A DNA stretch of 64,000 nucleotides from Adiantum capillus-veneris (GCA_014529385.2 CM043961.1:15604478-15668477); one strand, 5' to 3'. Counted from the stretch's first letter, positions 43,781-56,155 are shown. Notes: a model not told the origin generated them from the sequence alone. Translations and numbers: made by a program.

Positions 43781-44011
43781 TTGCCTTCTATTCTCCTCAT
43801 GAACAATAGAGTTGCACCATATGCTTTTCATTTTTCACGACGCATCAGAATTAACATTTGTGTAGATCGCAAATTTTTTTACCAACAACGCATTGTTTTT
43901 ATGTTTGGAGCAGAAAGACTTGGTGAAATCTTGGCATCTCCAAATCCCATCATTCTTCCATTCATTAATTATGATGATTCATTTGATGTCCATGTTTTTA
44001 TTTTGTTTTGA
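43781..44011 (+). CDS. Conserved small pre-gag peptide, copy 3b, first unit
   Basis: 76 codons. The core FMFGAERLGEILASPNPIIL and F-D-V-H-V-F-I-L-F end aligns with the unit immediately downstream (44095-44307) and with copy 3a (7606-7824). It is basic in the N-terminal third (FHFSRRIRINICVDRKFF). It has no signal peptide and its function is unknown. The alignment over three units without gaps supports real coding history. Confidence 0.5.
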   Translation: MPSILLMNNRVAPYAFHFSRRIRINICVDRKFFYQQRIVFMFGAERLGEILASPNPIILPFINYDDSFDVHVFILF

Positions 44012-44094
44012 GGCAGGGACAAGAGGCGCTTAGATAGCGATCCACTCAAAGGAAACTTTCTTCAAGAGAAAGAAAAAGGAGAACACATTGTCAC

Positions 44095-44307
44095 ATGAAC
44101 CAACCTGGAGCTGCTTCTCCTTTTACACCCATAGCTCGTCAATCTGTGCACATCATAATTGCTACAAAATTTAGATTTTAAGCAACCATTAGGAGAATTT
44201 TTGGACCCACTCGCCTTAATGAAATTAATGCCTCAATCAACCCTTTTATTTTGCCTATGATAAATTATGAACTAACACTTGATATATATATTTTCATTTT
44301 GATGTGA
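44095..44307 (+). pseudogene. Conserved small pre-gag peptide, copy 3b, second unit
   Basis: It starts MNQPGAASP (compare MNQ in copy 3a) and has an internal TAA at 44179 in an otherwise conserved frame. The core I-F-G-P-T-R-L-N-E-I-N-A-S-I-N-P-F-I-L-P is followed by L-D-I-Y-I-F-I-L-M-stop. It lies directly upstream of gag and looks like a tandem, diverged copy of 43781-44011. Confidence 0.5.
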
Positions 44308-44360
44308 TCACTCATCGTAGTCAAAACTTTGTGGTACACAAGCCTCCTTGTATTGTAAAA

Positions 44361-44999
44361 ATGTCAAGCACTTTTCCTAACTTTCATTCTAAAAATGGTG
44401 AGGATGCACAAGAATTTCTGGATAATTTGGAGATGGCACACCTCATCTCTGGGAGAGATCAAGAAGAGGTAAAGCTGCGTGCTTTTCCACTCGTTCTCAA
44501 AGGGGAGGCTAAGGCATGGTACGAGGCCTTGCAACCTCAAAACAAAACCAATTGGGAGAGGCTACGTGCAATTTTTCTTGCCAAATTTGGGCAAGGAGAT
44601 ACTCCAAAGGGTCTTTGGAAGTGTCTACTTCAACATAAACAGGTATTCCTTGAAGACTACCCATCTTATGAGGCCGTTTTCCTTAACCTATGGGATAGAT
44701 GGGAGGCTACCTTACAAAACCAAGGTGGTGCACCAAACTTTCTAAAGAAAGATAGGTTCATGGTTGGCTTGTATCCAATTTTGAAGACCAAGGTAGATTT
44801 AAAATTCCCATCAACATTTGAGGAAGCACGTGAGGTGGCCATGGTCAAATTCAAGAAGTTAAATTTTCAAGCACATAGAACAAGGGACCTAAATGAAGTC
44901 ATTGAGAGGGATTCTTCACCAAGCATGGGAGCACAAGTTAGGGGCTCTCTTGCCCAAACTTCACAAATAGGGGAAGGATCACAACAAGAGATCTTGTAA
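44361..44999 (+). pseudogene. Gag, capsid region, copy 3b
   Basis: The start is the ATG at 44361 (MSSTFPNFHSKNGEDAQEF), chosen by alignment with copy 3a. Capsid blocks: FPLVLKGEAKAWYEAL, W-E-R-L-R-A-I-F-L-A-K-F, YPSYEAVFLNLWDRWEA and PNFLKKDRFMVGLYP. The frame is closed by TAA at 44997, then TGA near 45060, yet resumes in the same frame with the zinc knuckle at 45108. The gag is therefore interrupted by two mutations. Confidence 0.8.
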
Positions 45000-45107
45000 A
45001 GATTAACTCAACAACTAGAGAGTCTCACCTTGAATCTAGTGCAGGGCCTACCCCAACAATGACAACCAAGAGAAGGGAATCACAATCAACGACGTCAAGC
45101 ACAAGAG

Positions 45108-46640
45108 TTGAGATGCTGGAATTGCAACGAAGTTGGTCATGGCATGTATAATTGCCCTCACCCTGGAAGGCTTCCAGGGGACATATACCCTCCTAGACCC
45201 CCTCCGCTCATGGTGCAGCAAGAGAATGCTCAAGCCCCGCAAATTCTTCGTGGACCACCACCACCTCCAGTGGCAAACATCCCTCCTGTCCCACCAGTGG
45301 AGGAAGAGAGAGGAGTAAACGTCATAAAGCTGGAAGAGGAGATAGAGGTGATCCCTATACATTTTGATGTTATGCCAGCAGAAAAGCGCACAAGAGCACA
45401 CAACAAGGATGAAGACACAAGGAATGAAGAGTCAGAACCTGCAAGGAAGGAGAGGAAGAAAAATTCAAAGAAGGAGGAAGGAGGCAAGAAGCAGAGGCCA
45501 AGGCAAAGGGAGATCGGCATCAACGATTTTCCATTAGGAAAGAATATGGAACCCTACAACATCTTAGAAGATTTGCAAACTCAAAAGCCCAATATTTCTT
45601 GGCCTCAACTCCTACATCTATCACCCAAGGTGAGAAAGCACTGGTCCAAACTTGTAAGCACAAGACTCCCAAGAAAGAAAGAAAAGGTGACAGTAAAGGC
45701 ATTGACTTCAAAGCCACAACAAGATGTGGAACCTATTGTAGATGCTTATGTAAGGGGTAGGAAGGTATCCAATGTGTATGTTGATGGTAGAGCACAAATG
45801 TGTGTGATCACGGAACGAGCCATGAATAGACTAGGGCTTGAAATCACTAAATCCTCTAATTGTCAAGCTAGGCTGGCCAACAATGCAAGTGTGAAGTGCC
45901 TAGGGATCATTGAGAATGTAAAATTTTCTGTATGTAATATAGATGCACATGTGGACATGTATGTTATGCCAGCCAAGGGGGAGGGCTATCCCATCATCCT
46001 AGGGAGGCCTTGGCTCATTGCTGTGAATGCTGATCAAAAATGGGGACGAGGACAATTGATTCTCAAAAAGGGGCAACATGTAGTATACGATTGGCATGAA
46101 GGAAAGCAGCTCGACATCAACTATGAGACCACGGTTGATGAAGAAAGTGAAGAGAGTTTTGGCTCAAGCGACGAGGAAAGTTCAACCACTACATCCAATA
46201 GCGAAGAAGAATTATCTTTGGAGGTAATGGGAATCATCTTCAACACATCAAAAACTCCATCAATAGAGGTTGACCCAACAAAGGAGCAAACAAAGGATGA
46301 CAAAGGTGACCACAAGCACTTTGAAGACTTTGAGATGATGCTTGCAAAAGATCTTACCCCTGAGGAGAAGCGGTCCTACATCGATATGCTCAAGAGGTAT
46401 CCCAATTTGTTTATCACTGATTACTCACAAATTAGAGGTGTGGATGTTATAGAGCATGGCATAGAATTAAAACCAGGTACTAAACCTGTGGCTCAAAAGC
46501 TAAGGCGCCTAGGAAAAATACAACAAGAGGCACTTTTGACAGAGGTTAACCGACTCCTCAAAGCTGGTTTCATTTACCCTGTGTCTCACTCTGAGTGGGT
46601 GTCCCCAATTGTAGTAACCCCTAAAAAGAACGTAAAATAG
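45108..46640 (+). pseudogene. Zinc knuckle, protease and RT start, copy 3b
   Basis: 510 codons. The zinc knuckle is C-W-N-C-N-E-V-G-H-G-M-Y-N-C at the start, then a Pro-rich and a Lys/Glu-rich linker. The protease has Y-V-D-G-R-A-Q-M-C where D-T-G-A is expected, so the active-site motif is destroyed, while the late P-I-I-L-G-R-P-W-L is kept. An acidic Ser-rich linker leads to the RT start (AGFIYPVSHSEWVSPIVV). The frame ends at KKNVK, where a small deletion shifts to the next frame. Confidence 0.82.
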
Positions 46641-47829
46641 GGTCTGTGTTGACTACAAACCGCTCAATGCCGCAACAAAGAGGGATCATTTTCCTCTTCC
46701 TTTCCAAGATGAAATCTTAAACGAAGTAGCCGGCTATGAATGTTACACAGTGTGTGATGGGTATTCAGGGTATTTTCAAATCAGAATAGCAGAAGAAGAT
46801 CAGTTAAAAACCACTTTCATCACACCTTGGGGCTGCTTTGCCTATAGAGTGATGCCATTTGGGCTCACAAATGCTCCTAGTGCCTTTATAAGGTTTACAA
46901 CTCTTGTCTTTCAGCCCTTCTTTGGAAAGTCAATTAGGGTTTTTATGGATGACTTCTGTATCTATAGTAGCCAAAGACTTCATTGCCAAAACGTTGAGGA
47001 GGGGCTTAGGAGGCTTCATCAATTTGGGGGACAGCTTAATCCTGAGAAGTGTCACATTGCAGAGTCACAAGTGGTATTGCTAGGTCATGTGGTTTCTTTG
47101 CAAGGAATTCAAGTGGATCCATCAAAAGTAAATGCTCTCTTGTCACTACAACCACCAACGACAACCAAGGAGCTCATGACTTTCAACCACAAAGTAAGGT
47201 ACATGTCTCGTTTCATTCACCTTCTAGAGGAAGCTATTGCACCTTTGCACAAGCTAGCAAACAAACCCACATTTGAATGGAGAGAGGAACACGAATTATG
47301 CTTTACTGAAGTAAAGGGTATTCTCAACTCTCTTCCAACAATAATGCCACCAAATCCAAAGGATATATATTACATCACGCCAAGTATAGGAATGGAGGCC
47401 ATCGGTGTAGTTCTCATGCAAAAAGACCCAAAAACATGCTACATGAGGCCAGTATACTTTGCAAGCAAAGTCATGACCGCTGCAGAGAAGGGCTACACCG
47501 ATATGGAGAAGGTGGTATTCACAATTATGTTTGCGGTAAGAAAGTTCCGATCATATCTCTTACCTGCACCATTTGTCATTCTCACCATGGAAAACAATTT
47601 ACCATATGTTGTGCAACACATGAGCCTCTCATCTAGGATAGCCAAATGGGTTCTAGAACTTCAAGAGTTCGAATACACTTTTCTTGTGGAAGATAGCACA
47701 AGGGCAGGTCTTGCAGACATTCTCACATACAAAGTGAGAGAAAGGAAAGAGTCACCAAAGGCAGGAGACAAAGCTACACCACAAAATAATGAGGAGGAGA
47801 TGGACAATGCACACATTTTGTGCTTTGAT
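46641..47829 (+). pseudogene. Reverse transcriptase and first RNase H, copy 3b
   Basis: Frame 2 continues V-C-V-D-Y and then, from 46750, CDGYSGYFQIR, GCFAYRVMPFGLTNAP and catalytic F-M-D-D-F-C-I-Y-S-S. The first RNase H (ITPSIGMEAIGVVLMQ, MRPVYFASKVM, KFRSYLLPAPF) lacks the usual D-A-S aspartate, as in other Tat elements. The start of the second RNase H (CFD) meets TAA at 47830 where copy 3c has GGA. Confidence 0.8.
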
Positions 47830-49671
47830 TAAGCTTACCGACGACAACACGATCAGGCAGCAAGGGGGGTTCTTATTCTAAGTCCACAAAGGGAAGTTCT
47901 TGTTAAGAAAGGTATCACCTTGGAAAATGTTCATTCTAATAATGAGGCTGAGTATGTCACCTTAAAGTTGGGGCTTGAAGAATGCAGAAAACTTGGCATC
48001 GAAAGACTTATAATAAGAGGTGATTCCTTACTAGTTATTAGGCAAATCCAAGGGATATGGAAGTGCAAGAACCCTACTCTAGTGGAGTGGCTTAGACAGG
48101 TGAAGGCTTTGATAAAGAACTTTGAAGCTACACATGTACAGCATGTTGTGAGAACCCTCAACAAGGAAGCAGATTATCTCGCCAATGAGAAACTTCAGAT
48201 CATGGTGGGAGGTGTGAAGCTCTATGAACCAAAGTACCAAGGCCAAGAGGAATTGAAGGACATCATATTTTTCCTCCAAACTGGTGAGTGCCCTAAACAC
48301 TTGGATAAAGTGCAAAGGCATAGGTTGGTAAAAAAGGCAACTCCTTACCAACTCATAGGAGATGATCTGTATCATAAATGGAAAGATTTGGTGCTAAGAA
48401 GGGTGCCCTCTGTTCAAGAAATAGAGAGAATCCTCTTTTCATGCCATGATGATGTCTGTGGGGGTCATTTTTCTCATGATATTACAAACAGGAAGATTTT
48501 GCAAGCAGGGTTTGTTTGGCCAAGTCTACACCGTGATGTCCAGCATTGGTGTAAGTCATGCAAAGGTTGTCGGATTGCTGGAAATCGACGACTCACTTAC
48601 GAACCTCGAGTTCCAATAATTTCGTATGGTCCTTTTGAGGAGTGGGGTGTGGATGCAATAGGCCCAATACCTCGCACATCTACCGGGAAGGTCTTCATCA
48701 TTGTGGGAGTAGATTACATGACACGATGGGCGGACGCAGCAAGTACAACACGAATTACAGCCGAGGAGGTATCAAAATTTATCTTTGATCACATATGCAG
48801 TAGATTCGGCACACCATTAGAGATTTTGTCAGATCGTGGTCCAGGGTTTAGAGCAGAGCTCCTAGATAATCTTTTGACAAAGTTAAAAGTCAAACATTTG
48901 CCTTCTACACCTTACTACCCTCAGTGCAATGGGTTGGTTGAAAAGGTGAATGGAATGATATGTAAGATCATTTCTAAGCAGGTTGCAGATCGACCAAACG
49001 ACTGGGATCGTCATTTGACTGCAGCTCTATGGGCATACAGAACATCTTTCAAGGTATCCACTCAATTCACTCCTTTTCATTTGGTATATGGACAGGAGGC
49101 ACTCCTTCCTATTGAGGTGGAGATTGCAAGCCTACGCATTCTCTCACGGGGAGCAAAGAGGCCAAAAGAAGCTTTGCAGGAAAGAATTTTAGATCTTCAA
49201 CGACTTGAGCTTGATAGAGAAGAGTCCATCGACTATTACATTGCCCAAGCCACAAGCCAAAGGGACAAGATCAACGAGAAGCTCAAGGGGAAAGGATTGA
49301 AGGAAGGTATGTTGGTTCTTCGCTATGATAACCGACTTGATACTCGACTTGACAAAAAGTTTTTGCAAAGATGGGAGGGACCTTTCATGATAAAAACAAA
49401 GTTTGGGAATGGTAGTTACAGATTAGCAGATTTATCAGGAAAACTCCACAAGACCAGAGTCAATGGATGGAGATTAAAGCCCTACTTTCAACGTATCAAT
49501 CCGTTGATAGGAAGTCATCTACCTACATCATCTAAGCTCCAAATTGGCATGGCTCCCTTCGTCTTGGCAAATGCTCCACCTATTTTTAAAGCTTTGATGT
49601 GCAAAGAAGAACCAGCCTTGGAATCTCAACATACCCAAGGCAACCCTCCCATCTCCGATTTATGGGATTGA
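47830..49671 (+). pseudogene. Second RNase H and integrase, copy 3b
   Basis: It is open for 583 codons from 47920 and nearly identical to copy 3c (25685-27436), except that the integrase C-terminus is uninterrupted here (DLSGKLHKTRVNGW to the stop at 49669). Integrase motifs: H2C2 finger, W-G-V-D-A-I-G-P, L-S-D-R-G-P-G-F and GLVEKVNG. The TAA at 47830 right after the first catalytic Asp of RNase H, and a G-to-R change downstream of it, disable the RNase H. Confidence 0.82.
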
Positions 49672-49833
49672 GGTAATGAAAAGCAGTTCTAATGGAGTAA
49701 AAGAGTGTATATCACTCCTCCTTTTTTTAGAAAAAGAAAGAAGAAAAAAAAAAGGAAAAAAAAGAAAAAGAAAAGAAATCTTTTGTTTCATCTAGGAGCA
49801 TGAATGATCCTAGATGAAGGGGGAGGGCTAATA

Positions 49834-51660
49834 TGAGTAGCGTTAAATGGTAACCTTGCATTTGAACTACATTTCTACTCAAATGTATATATTTTTTATC
49901 AAAGTTTTAACCTAGTGTTCATTCTCTCTTTCCGTAATAGCCTTTTTCCATACAAACACCTTACCCTTCTTAGATCTTTATGCATTTACATCATATTTCT
50001 CTCTTCATGCTAAATGTAAATAGTAAACTTAATTCTACTCTCCTAGTTTTTTTACTGCATATTCTTTTAACTAATTACCTTTACTAATTTAAATAGCTAT
50101 CTACATCCCATAATTTGTAAATAAATAATTTATGGGCACTTATCTTACCCATCTTCTCTCAAGGGTAGGGTTAACCTTGTAGGCCTTCCCTTCCCCACCA
50201 CTATGTGACCCAACTCTTGGATCATTTACTTGTGTTGGTCAACAAATCTTAAATATAATGTATATCCCCAATAAATCAAACTTTATTGGAGCCTACCTCA
50301 TTTGTTTAAGGTGGATTCTCTTTTGAAAAAAAGCATGCTACACCTTGGATGTATGCTAAAGGGCCCCCTACAAGGAGACTTGGTTCAAAAGGTGTTTTGG
50401 ATGCATTTTGAATGCCTTAGCTCGTGGGTATACTTGAGGAACACTCCAAAATCAGCTTAAACACTTTGAGAAGGTCAACTTTGCCTTTTACAGCACCCAA
50501 TTCTGAGTTACAGGCTGAAAGTTATGGTGAAAACAAGGTGTTGCGGACACTGTTACTGCAGGTCAAAGTTACAATCAGGTAAACCACAAAGGTGAAAAGT
50601 TTTCTTGACTTCTCCAACATTCTAAAATACCAATGGGGAGTTAAAAACCACTTGCATGTGGAGGGTTCGGCTCAAGATGCTTCCAGAGACACAACAAACA
50701 GGATGGGGACACTCTGCAGGAGCCACTGGAGGGACATCATGGTGGGGCCCACATACATTATCAACCCTTATGGAGACTCCACGACTTAAAAGGATATTTT
50801 TAATGAAAAAATAAGTCCCTTATTTGCATAATTGAAGGAATGGTCAAAAGGGAACCTAACTATGGTTAATTACCTACCCTAGTCAAGTTTAACCTAACCC
50901 AAGGTCTTGTACAGCTATAAAAAGGTCCTTTGGCAAGCACAAAAATACACACACCTACTCCATTGCTGCAAATAAGCTCCTCTAAGGTTAGGGAAGCCCT
51001 AATCTCTCTCTCCTCTTGTCTCCCTATCCATTTCCTAAGCTCGCTATCATAAGCGGCACCATAGAGAGAGCATCAATATGCTATTGCTACCATTCTCTTG
51101 CAAACATTTCTCTTACCATACTCATCCCTAAATAAGGATTTTAGATTCTATATGAGAGCAAGGATATCAAGTTCAATGATCTATCTCATGGTTTGATCAA
51201 CAAATTGTTGCAATTGGGGTGTCGTCGTCACACTTTTGCTCTAAACGCATGTAAAATTGGTAAGCATATCTTGGCAGCTTCTCATATTTTGTGCTCATTG
51301 GGTTGCTTGTTTGTTGAGAAAGTTTTTTGTGCACCATGGCGTCTATTTGCTTGGCTTCTCTCCTTATGTTGTGTGTAAGTAAGTCTTGGGGCTGCATAGA
51401 TGGAGAAGAGCTCTCTATGCATGCCGCCTTATGTGTGTAAGTAGTCTCTTCTTTTGGGAAAGGAAAGGAGTTGTCAAGTATTTGTGCATTATGGTGTTTT
51501 GAGTTTTGAGGTTTTGTGCTTGCTTTTCTTAGAAGTATATGAGCACTAATATGGTGAAGATCAATCTTTGCATGTGAGTTTGTGCAGTGTTCAAAGGGAT
51601 TGCTTAAGGAGTGTGTGTTGAATGGTTGAAGGGCATTTTGTGTTGAAGCACATAAGGAAG

Positions 51661-51717
<57 letters not shown>

Positions 51718-51856
51718 GTATATGGTTTGTTTTGGTTTCCTTCTTTCTCCATAAAAGAGGGTGGTGCCCCTAAGAAATATGCGTGTGTAGGGTCTCACGG
51801 AGTGGTTTTCTGGTGGGAGCCTTGAGTTGAGCCCCATCTCAAAAAATCTGCTCTCA
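49834..51856 (+). repeat. 3' LTR of copy 3b
   Basis: About 2.02 kb, TGAGTAGCGTT to CTCTCA, following the polypurine tract at 49816-49827. A TATA box TATAAAAAGG lies at 50916-50925, and a (GT)n run at about 51668-51716. The exact start could lie up to six bases earlier. It is followed at 51857 by family-2 coding sequence. Confidence 0.85.
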
Positions 51857-51878
51857 CCGTCATGGAGCCAAGGTCTAC

Positions 51879-53208
51879 TTGGACCCTAATAAGGAGTATG
51901 CTATTCGCATTGATGACCATGGTAATGAGTTTGAAGAAGAGGTTAGGGCAAACAAACAAGGAAAAATGTACATAGATCGAAACGGAACTCAGTATTTACT
52001 CGTCAAAAACCCTGACGTGATAGACAAATGGGAGTTAGAAGTAAACACCATAATCCCAGATATGTCAGCAAAAGAAGGACCACCAACTTTAGAATTTGAG
52101 GGATACGATCGAGTAGATTTGAAGCCTTTAAAACGGCTTAGTATGGATAATCCTAGGATCGGAGTCTATTGTTGGGAAGATAGAAACATAAAAGATCTTC
52201 TGTGAACTTCTCATGCCAAACCAGGACAATTAACGGCCATGAAGATCATCTATATCTTCAAGATCAAAGATAAGGGATCAACAGACTTACCAACCTACCT
52301 GTTTAGGGATTGTTATAACAACAACTTTGTTACGATGACTTCCGAGGAGATAGAACAAACCAAATACCAAGGGTAATCCATACGGGATTGGATATTGGGA
52401 CAAGGACCAGAAACAATTCCAAGAGATGAACACCGTGAGAGATCATCTAAGAGTAATGTGAAGAAACCACAAACCACCTCATCACATAGAAAACCGGGTG
52501 ACACTAAGGCCAGTCCAGGGCTACATGAGTCACTATTTCCAACAGACTAGTTTGACAGACTCAGAACGGGACCAACTCCGAGAAGACCTTGAGTTGAACC
52601 AAACAGACGCGGACCAGTTGATTTACAGAAATGGGTTAGAGAATACAGTGGATCAGGGGATCCATACGACCATTTAGCAAGCTTTAAGCAGTGCTAAGAG
52701 CAGAGCATATATTCAATTTCATACTCAATTTGAGGGGTTTGGAATGACATTAAAAACAAAAGCATTGACATGGTTCCAAAACATTCCACCAAGGTCAATC
52801 ATGGACTTGAACACATTAGCTCAAGGCTTTGTAGCTGCTTGTTTCAAAACGGGGATCAAACATAATACGGTAGCTCAAATCTACAGCTTTAAACAGAAAC
52901 ATGGTGCGTCTGTTAGGGATTGTGAAACTCAAATGAAACAAGACATTGCCAGATGCCCAGAAATGGAGATACCTGTAGAAGAACGACTTGTATCTTTGTT
53001 TCTGGAGGGACTGCTAAACAAAGAACTTTATGTTATACTCTATAGTAAAAAGCATTTAACCATAGAAGCGTGTGTTTTTGATGCGATTGACCTAGGAGAC
53101 AATTGCGAGATCTTCAATGAAGAATATGTCCCTAAGGATAACCAAAGCGAGAAGACAACGTCCACAAAACCAGCACAAGTGGGAATGACTGCTGCGGCAC
53201 CACTCTGA
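51879..53208 (+). pseudogene. Gag, family 2
   Basis: 51879-52205 encodes MDPNKEYAIRIDDHGNEFEE onward, an unfamiliar charged N-terminal region. After stops, a capsid-like part appears (about 52630-53208): YSGSGDPYDHLASFKQ, TLKTKALTWFQNIP, LAQGFVAACF, KHGASVRDCETQM and VSLFLEGLLNKEL. These correspond in order to the capsid blocks of copy 1b. Confidence 0.65.
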
Positions 53209-53220
53209 GCCATAGAAGAT

Positions 53221-54078
53221 ATGCTAAAAAGGATGAACAACATGCAAAAAGCACCTATGAGAGGACCAGGACAAGGGGTACCTCCGCAAGGACAACCAAT
53301 TAGGCTACAAAAATGGTGTGCAATCGAGGGTAAATGGAGCAACCATGAGAGCCATGAGTGCTACTTCAGACCAAAGTATGATGGGAATGTTCAGTACATG
53401 CCCATGAGGCCACAAGGACAACCCATGTACAGATATCAATCTAATATGGCCCAAGCTCAAAGACCACCAATGGGTATGGAAAGACATCAACATGTGTTGG
53501 GACAACAACCTCCATATCTAGGACATAATGCAATGCCTGTAAAGTACATGCACCCTGAAGGAGTCATAGATGAGCAAGCATTAGTGCCTGTTACACCCTA
53601 TGCAGAGCCTAGTCCATCTATAGTAATGGTAGAAGGAGATTGGTATAATCCACATCCACCACCAATGGAAGAAACCGTGACTTATGCTCCACCAGAGCTC
53701 GCACCAATGTATTATGTAGCTAATCAAGGTGTCAGACCTCCCATGGGAAGACCCATGATGAAGCCTAGAACAAGAAACTGTCATAATTGTGGTGCTGATG
53801 ACCATTGGAAAAACGAATGTCCAAAGCCTGACAAAAACCTCAAACCAATTGAAGCCTATTGCATACAATGTTGCAAAAAGGGAGGACACGTTCCGGAAGA
53901 TTGTCCTAAAAATCCTTTGAACAAGGGTAAAACCGTATTAAACGTAGTCCAAGTGATGCCTAGTAGCTCATCAGAGGGTGAACCGATTGTTCCAATCAAG
54001 GTAATCACTAGAGCCCAGGCAAAGAAAAAGAAACACAACTCCTCTGATGATTCGAAAAATACAAAAGTTTCTTCTTAG
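53221..54078 (+). pseudogene. Nucleocapsid region with zinc knuckles, family 2
   Basis: 285 codons. A Met/Pro/Gln-rich stretch (PMRPQGQPMYRYQSNMAQ) precedes C-H-N-C-G-A-D-D-H-W-K-N-E-C (x2-x4-x4) and C-I-Q-C-C-K-K-G-G-H-V-P-E-D-C (x2-x5-x4, one residue longer than the standard loop). A basic KKKKH end follows. It is in the same region and order as the zinc knuckles of family 1. Confidence 0.7.
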
Positions 54079-54111
54079 AGAATCAAAAGGAGCAGAAGCA
54101 AAAGATATGAG

Positions 54112-54945
54112 ATGAGAAAACAAAAACAATGGGTTGAAATAGAAGAGAAAGCAAAGAAGCTAACCAAGGACAACAAGCTGAAAGAAACTGGTAGTGAATT
54201 CAAGGAAACAACCGTGAAATCTAGAGGATCCATTCTGGTTGATAAAAATGTTGAGCCTATTAATGCCGCCTTGGAAGCCTACCAAACAGGACTTAAAGCA
54301 GGCCAAAACATGGAAAACAAGTGGAAAAACTATCCATCTCCAGACATGGAAGCAGCTAAGCTAGAAGCTTATCAAAATTTGGTAAGAATCACACAAGAAA
54401 TGCTGGAAAAACAAAAACCCAAGCTTGAAAGTATTACAAAACCTGAAGATCTTGCGGTAGAAGAAATAAAAGCAGAATCCGATGTGGTGGCAGAACCCCA
54501 CCTTGAAACAAACGAACCAGAGCTTATAGTGCCTGATAGCAAAGATGCCTTATACGGAATTACATTTGTAAAGGAAGACTGGCCAGGATACTTATGGGAA
54601 GTGAGAGAGATCAATGATGGGAGCCTAACTCTAAATTCAACTCCTATAGAGGAAGTCTGGTTGGATAACCTACCTTCTGATATGAACATGGATGTACAAT
54701 CCTTATACGGGGATTGCGGATCGGAAGCTTCAGGAATGTCAAAATCATTGACATTAAAAACAATACCTTCTTACATGGGAAATAACAAAGATGAATCCAT
54801 TGTGTGCAAGACCACTCAAGTAAAAAGAGTTGAGCAGACCCTAGAAGTAGACAACATTCATTCAATCATGTCTACACCCATCCAGTGCACTCTTACTTTG
54901 GGAAAACTGTTAAAACTCAGACCATACTTGTGGAATGATTTATAG
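54112..54945 (+). pseudogene. Linker region between zinc knuckles and protease, family 2
   Basis: 277 open codons rich in Lys/Glu, with predicted helical character (KQKQWVEIEEKAKKL, AKLEAYQNLVRITQEMLEKQ) and an acidic middle. No domain is recognised. It occupies the place of the charged linker in family 1. Confidence 0.4.
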
Positions 54946-54960
54946 AAAACCCTAGAGAAG

Positions 54961-55400
54961 GTGGGGATAACGGGGTTAATCACGAAGAATTTGGGAAAAT
55001 TGAAAAATAAAATGGAAAACAAAGAGATTCGATCAGTTTCCATGAACAAAGTCGGAGAATATTATGAAGGGGAAGAAGGAAACACCACCCTCCTAGTGAA
55101 ATATAATGACATTGAAACCATGGCGATATTGGATAGTGAAGCTGGCATAGCCATAGCCACTAAAGCAGTATGGGAATCCTAGGGACAGCCAGCCATCAGG
55201 CAAACTCGAATGAAATTGCAGTTGGCTAATGTACACATTGAGAGACCTTTAGGGCTGCTTGAAAAAGTAATAGTCAATTCCTGTGGAATTGAATATCAAC
55301 ACTCTTTTGCCATAGTAGACTTTGAGAAAAAACTCAAGTATGAAATCATATTGGGAAGACCTTTCATGTGACAGGTACAGCTTATCCAAGATTGGGAAAC
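54961..55400 (+). pseudogene. First protease, family 2 (motif DSEA)
   Basis: MAILDSEAGIAIATKAVWES aligns with the first protease of copy 1b. The motif at 55132-55143 reads D-S-E-A where D-S-G-A would be expected; one G-to-A change (GGA to GAA) explains it. A stop (TAG, 55180) and another after E-I-I-L-G-R-P-F-M (TGA near 55369) break the domain. The late I-L-G-R-P-F motif is preserved. Confidence 0.65.
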
Positions 55401-56155
55401 AACTATTTGTACTTGAAGCAAGTGGGATCTATAACAAGAGTCAATCTAAAAGATCACACTTATAGAGATGTCTTAAAAACATACATCCAAGAGTTTGATT
55501 CAGTCTCTTCGACTGAAACTAAACTCCCATCCTGGTTAAACAAAGACACTCCTATTTGGATGTGCGGATCTTCAGAAAACGGAAGCTTAAGACGAGAAGA
55601 ATGTATCCTAGAAAGGGACTGCATTGACGAAGCCTACGTACCTGAACCCTTTCCATAGCATTTATTTGAGCCATTCGAGTGGACTCAAATTTTAGCAACA
55701 ATGGATGTATGTGTGAATAAGTCTATGCCTACTCAATTTTGCAATGAGGATGGCTACGACATAATTTCCATCTAAATGATTTCAATCCACAACATTGGAA
55801 ACGATGATGAGGAACTCAAGGACTTAATGAAAGCTTAACAAGTCTTTTCAGACATCTATTATGATGCAACTGATGAGTTAGATGAACACTCAGCAACCTC
55901 AGAAGATTTGGGGTCAGAAACAGAGCATATGAGAGCTAAGTTACTCTTAAAAGGAGGGGAGGAAAAGTTTTTTGACTTTCCAAACCAGAAATCAAGAAGA
56001 CAATAATGGTATAGACGAAAGAGAGACACCAAAATTGTGAAGACATGGCCTATGCCATCAGTCTCCAGTAAAACACAATTCTTGATGTTGATAGATGTTA
56101 ATGATTATGTCAAGGATAAAATAACTGGCAGATATCCTTCAAACAAAACTCAGAA
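55401..56155 (+). other. Degraded spacer between protease and pol, family 2
   Basis: One frame (55368-55658) is open but gives no recognised domain. The rest has stops in all frames, with an acidic Asp/Glu/Ser-rich character similar to the tail after protease 1 in family 1. Confidence 0.4.

Larger units (their letters stand above)
43747..49833 (+). mobile_element. Tat/Ogre-like gypsy copy 3b, internal region
   Basis: The primer site is at 43753-43770, followed by duplicated pre-gag frames, gag, zinc knuckle, protease, RT, degenerate RNase H, second RNase H, integrase and a polypurine tract (GAAGGGGGAGGG, 49816-49827). It is flanked by LTRs at 27831-28873 plus 42732-43746 and at 49834-51856, nearly identical outside the GT run, so it is young. 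Gag through RT start is one frame; from about 46641 to 49671 it is another frame with one TAA. Confidence 0.88.
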
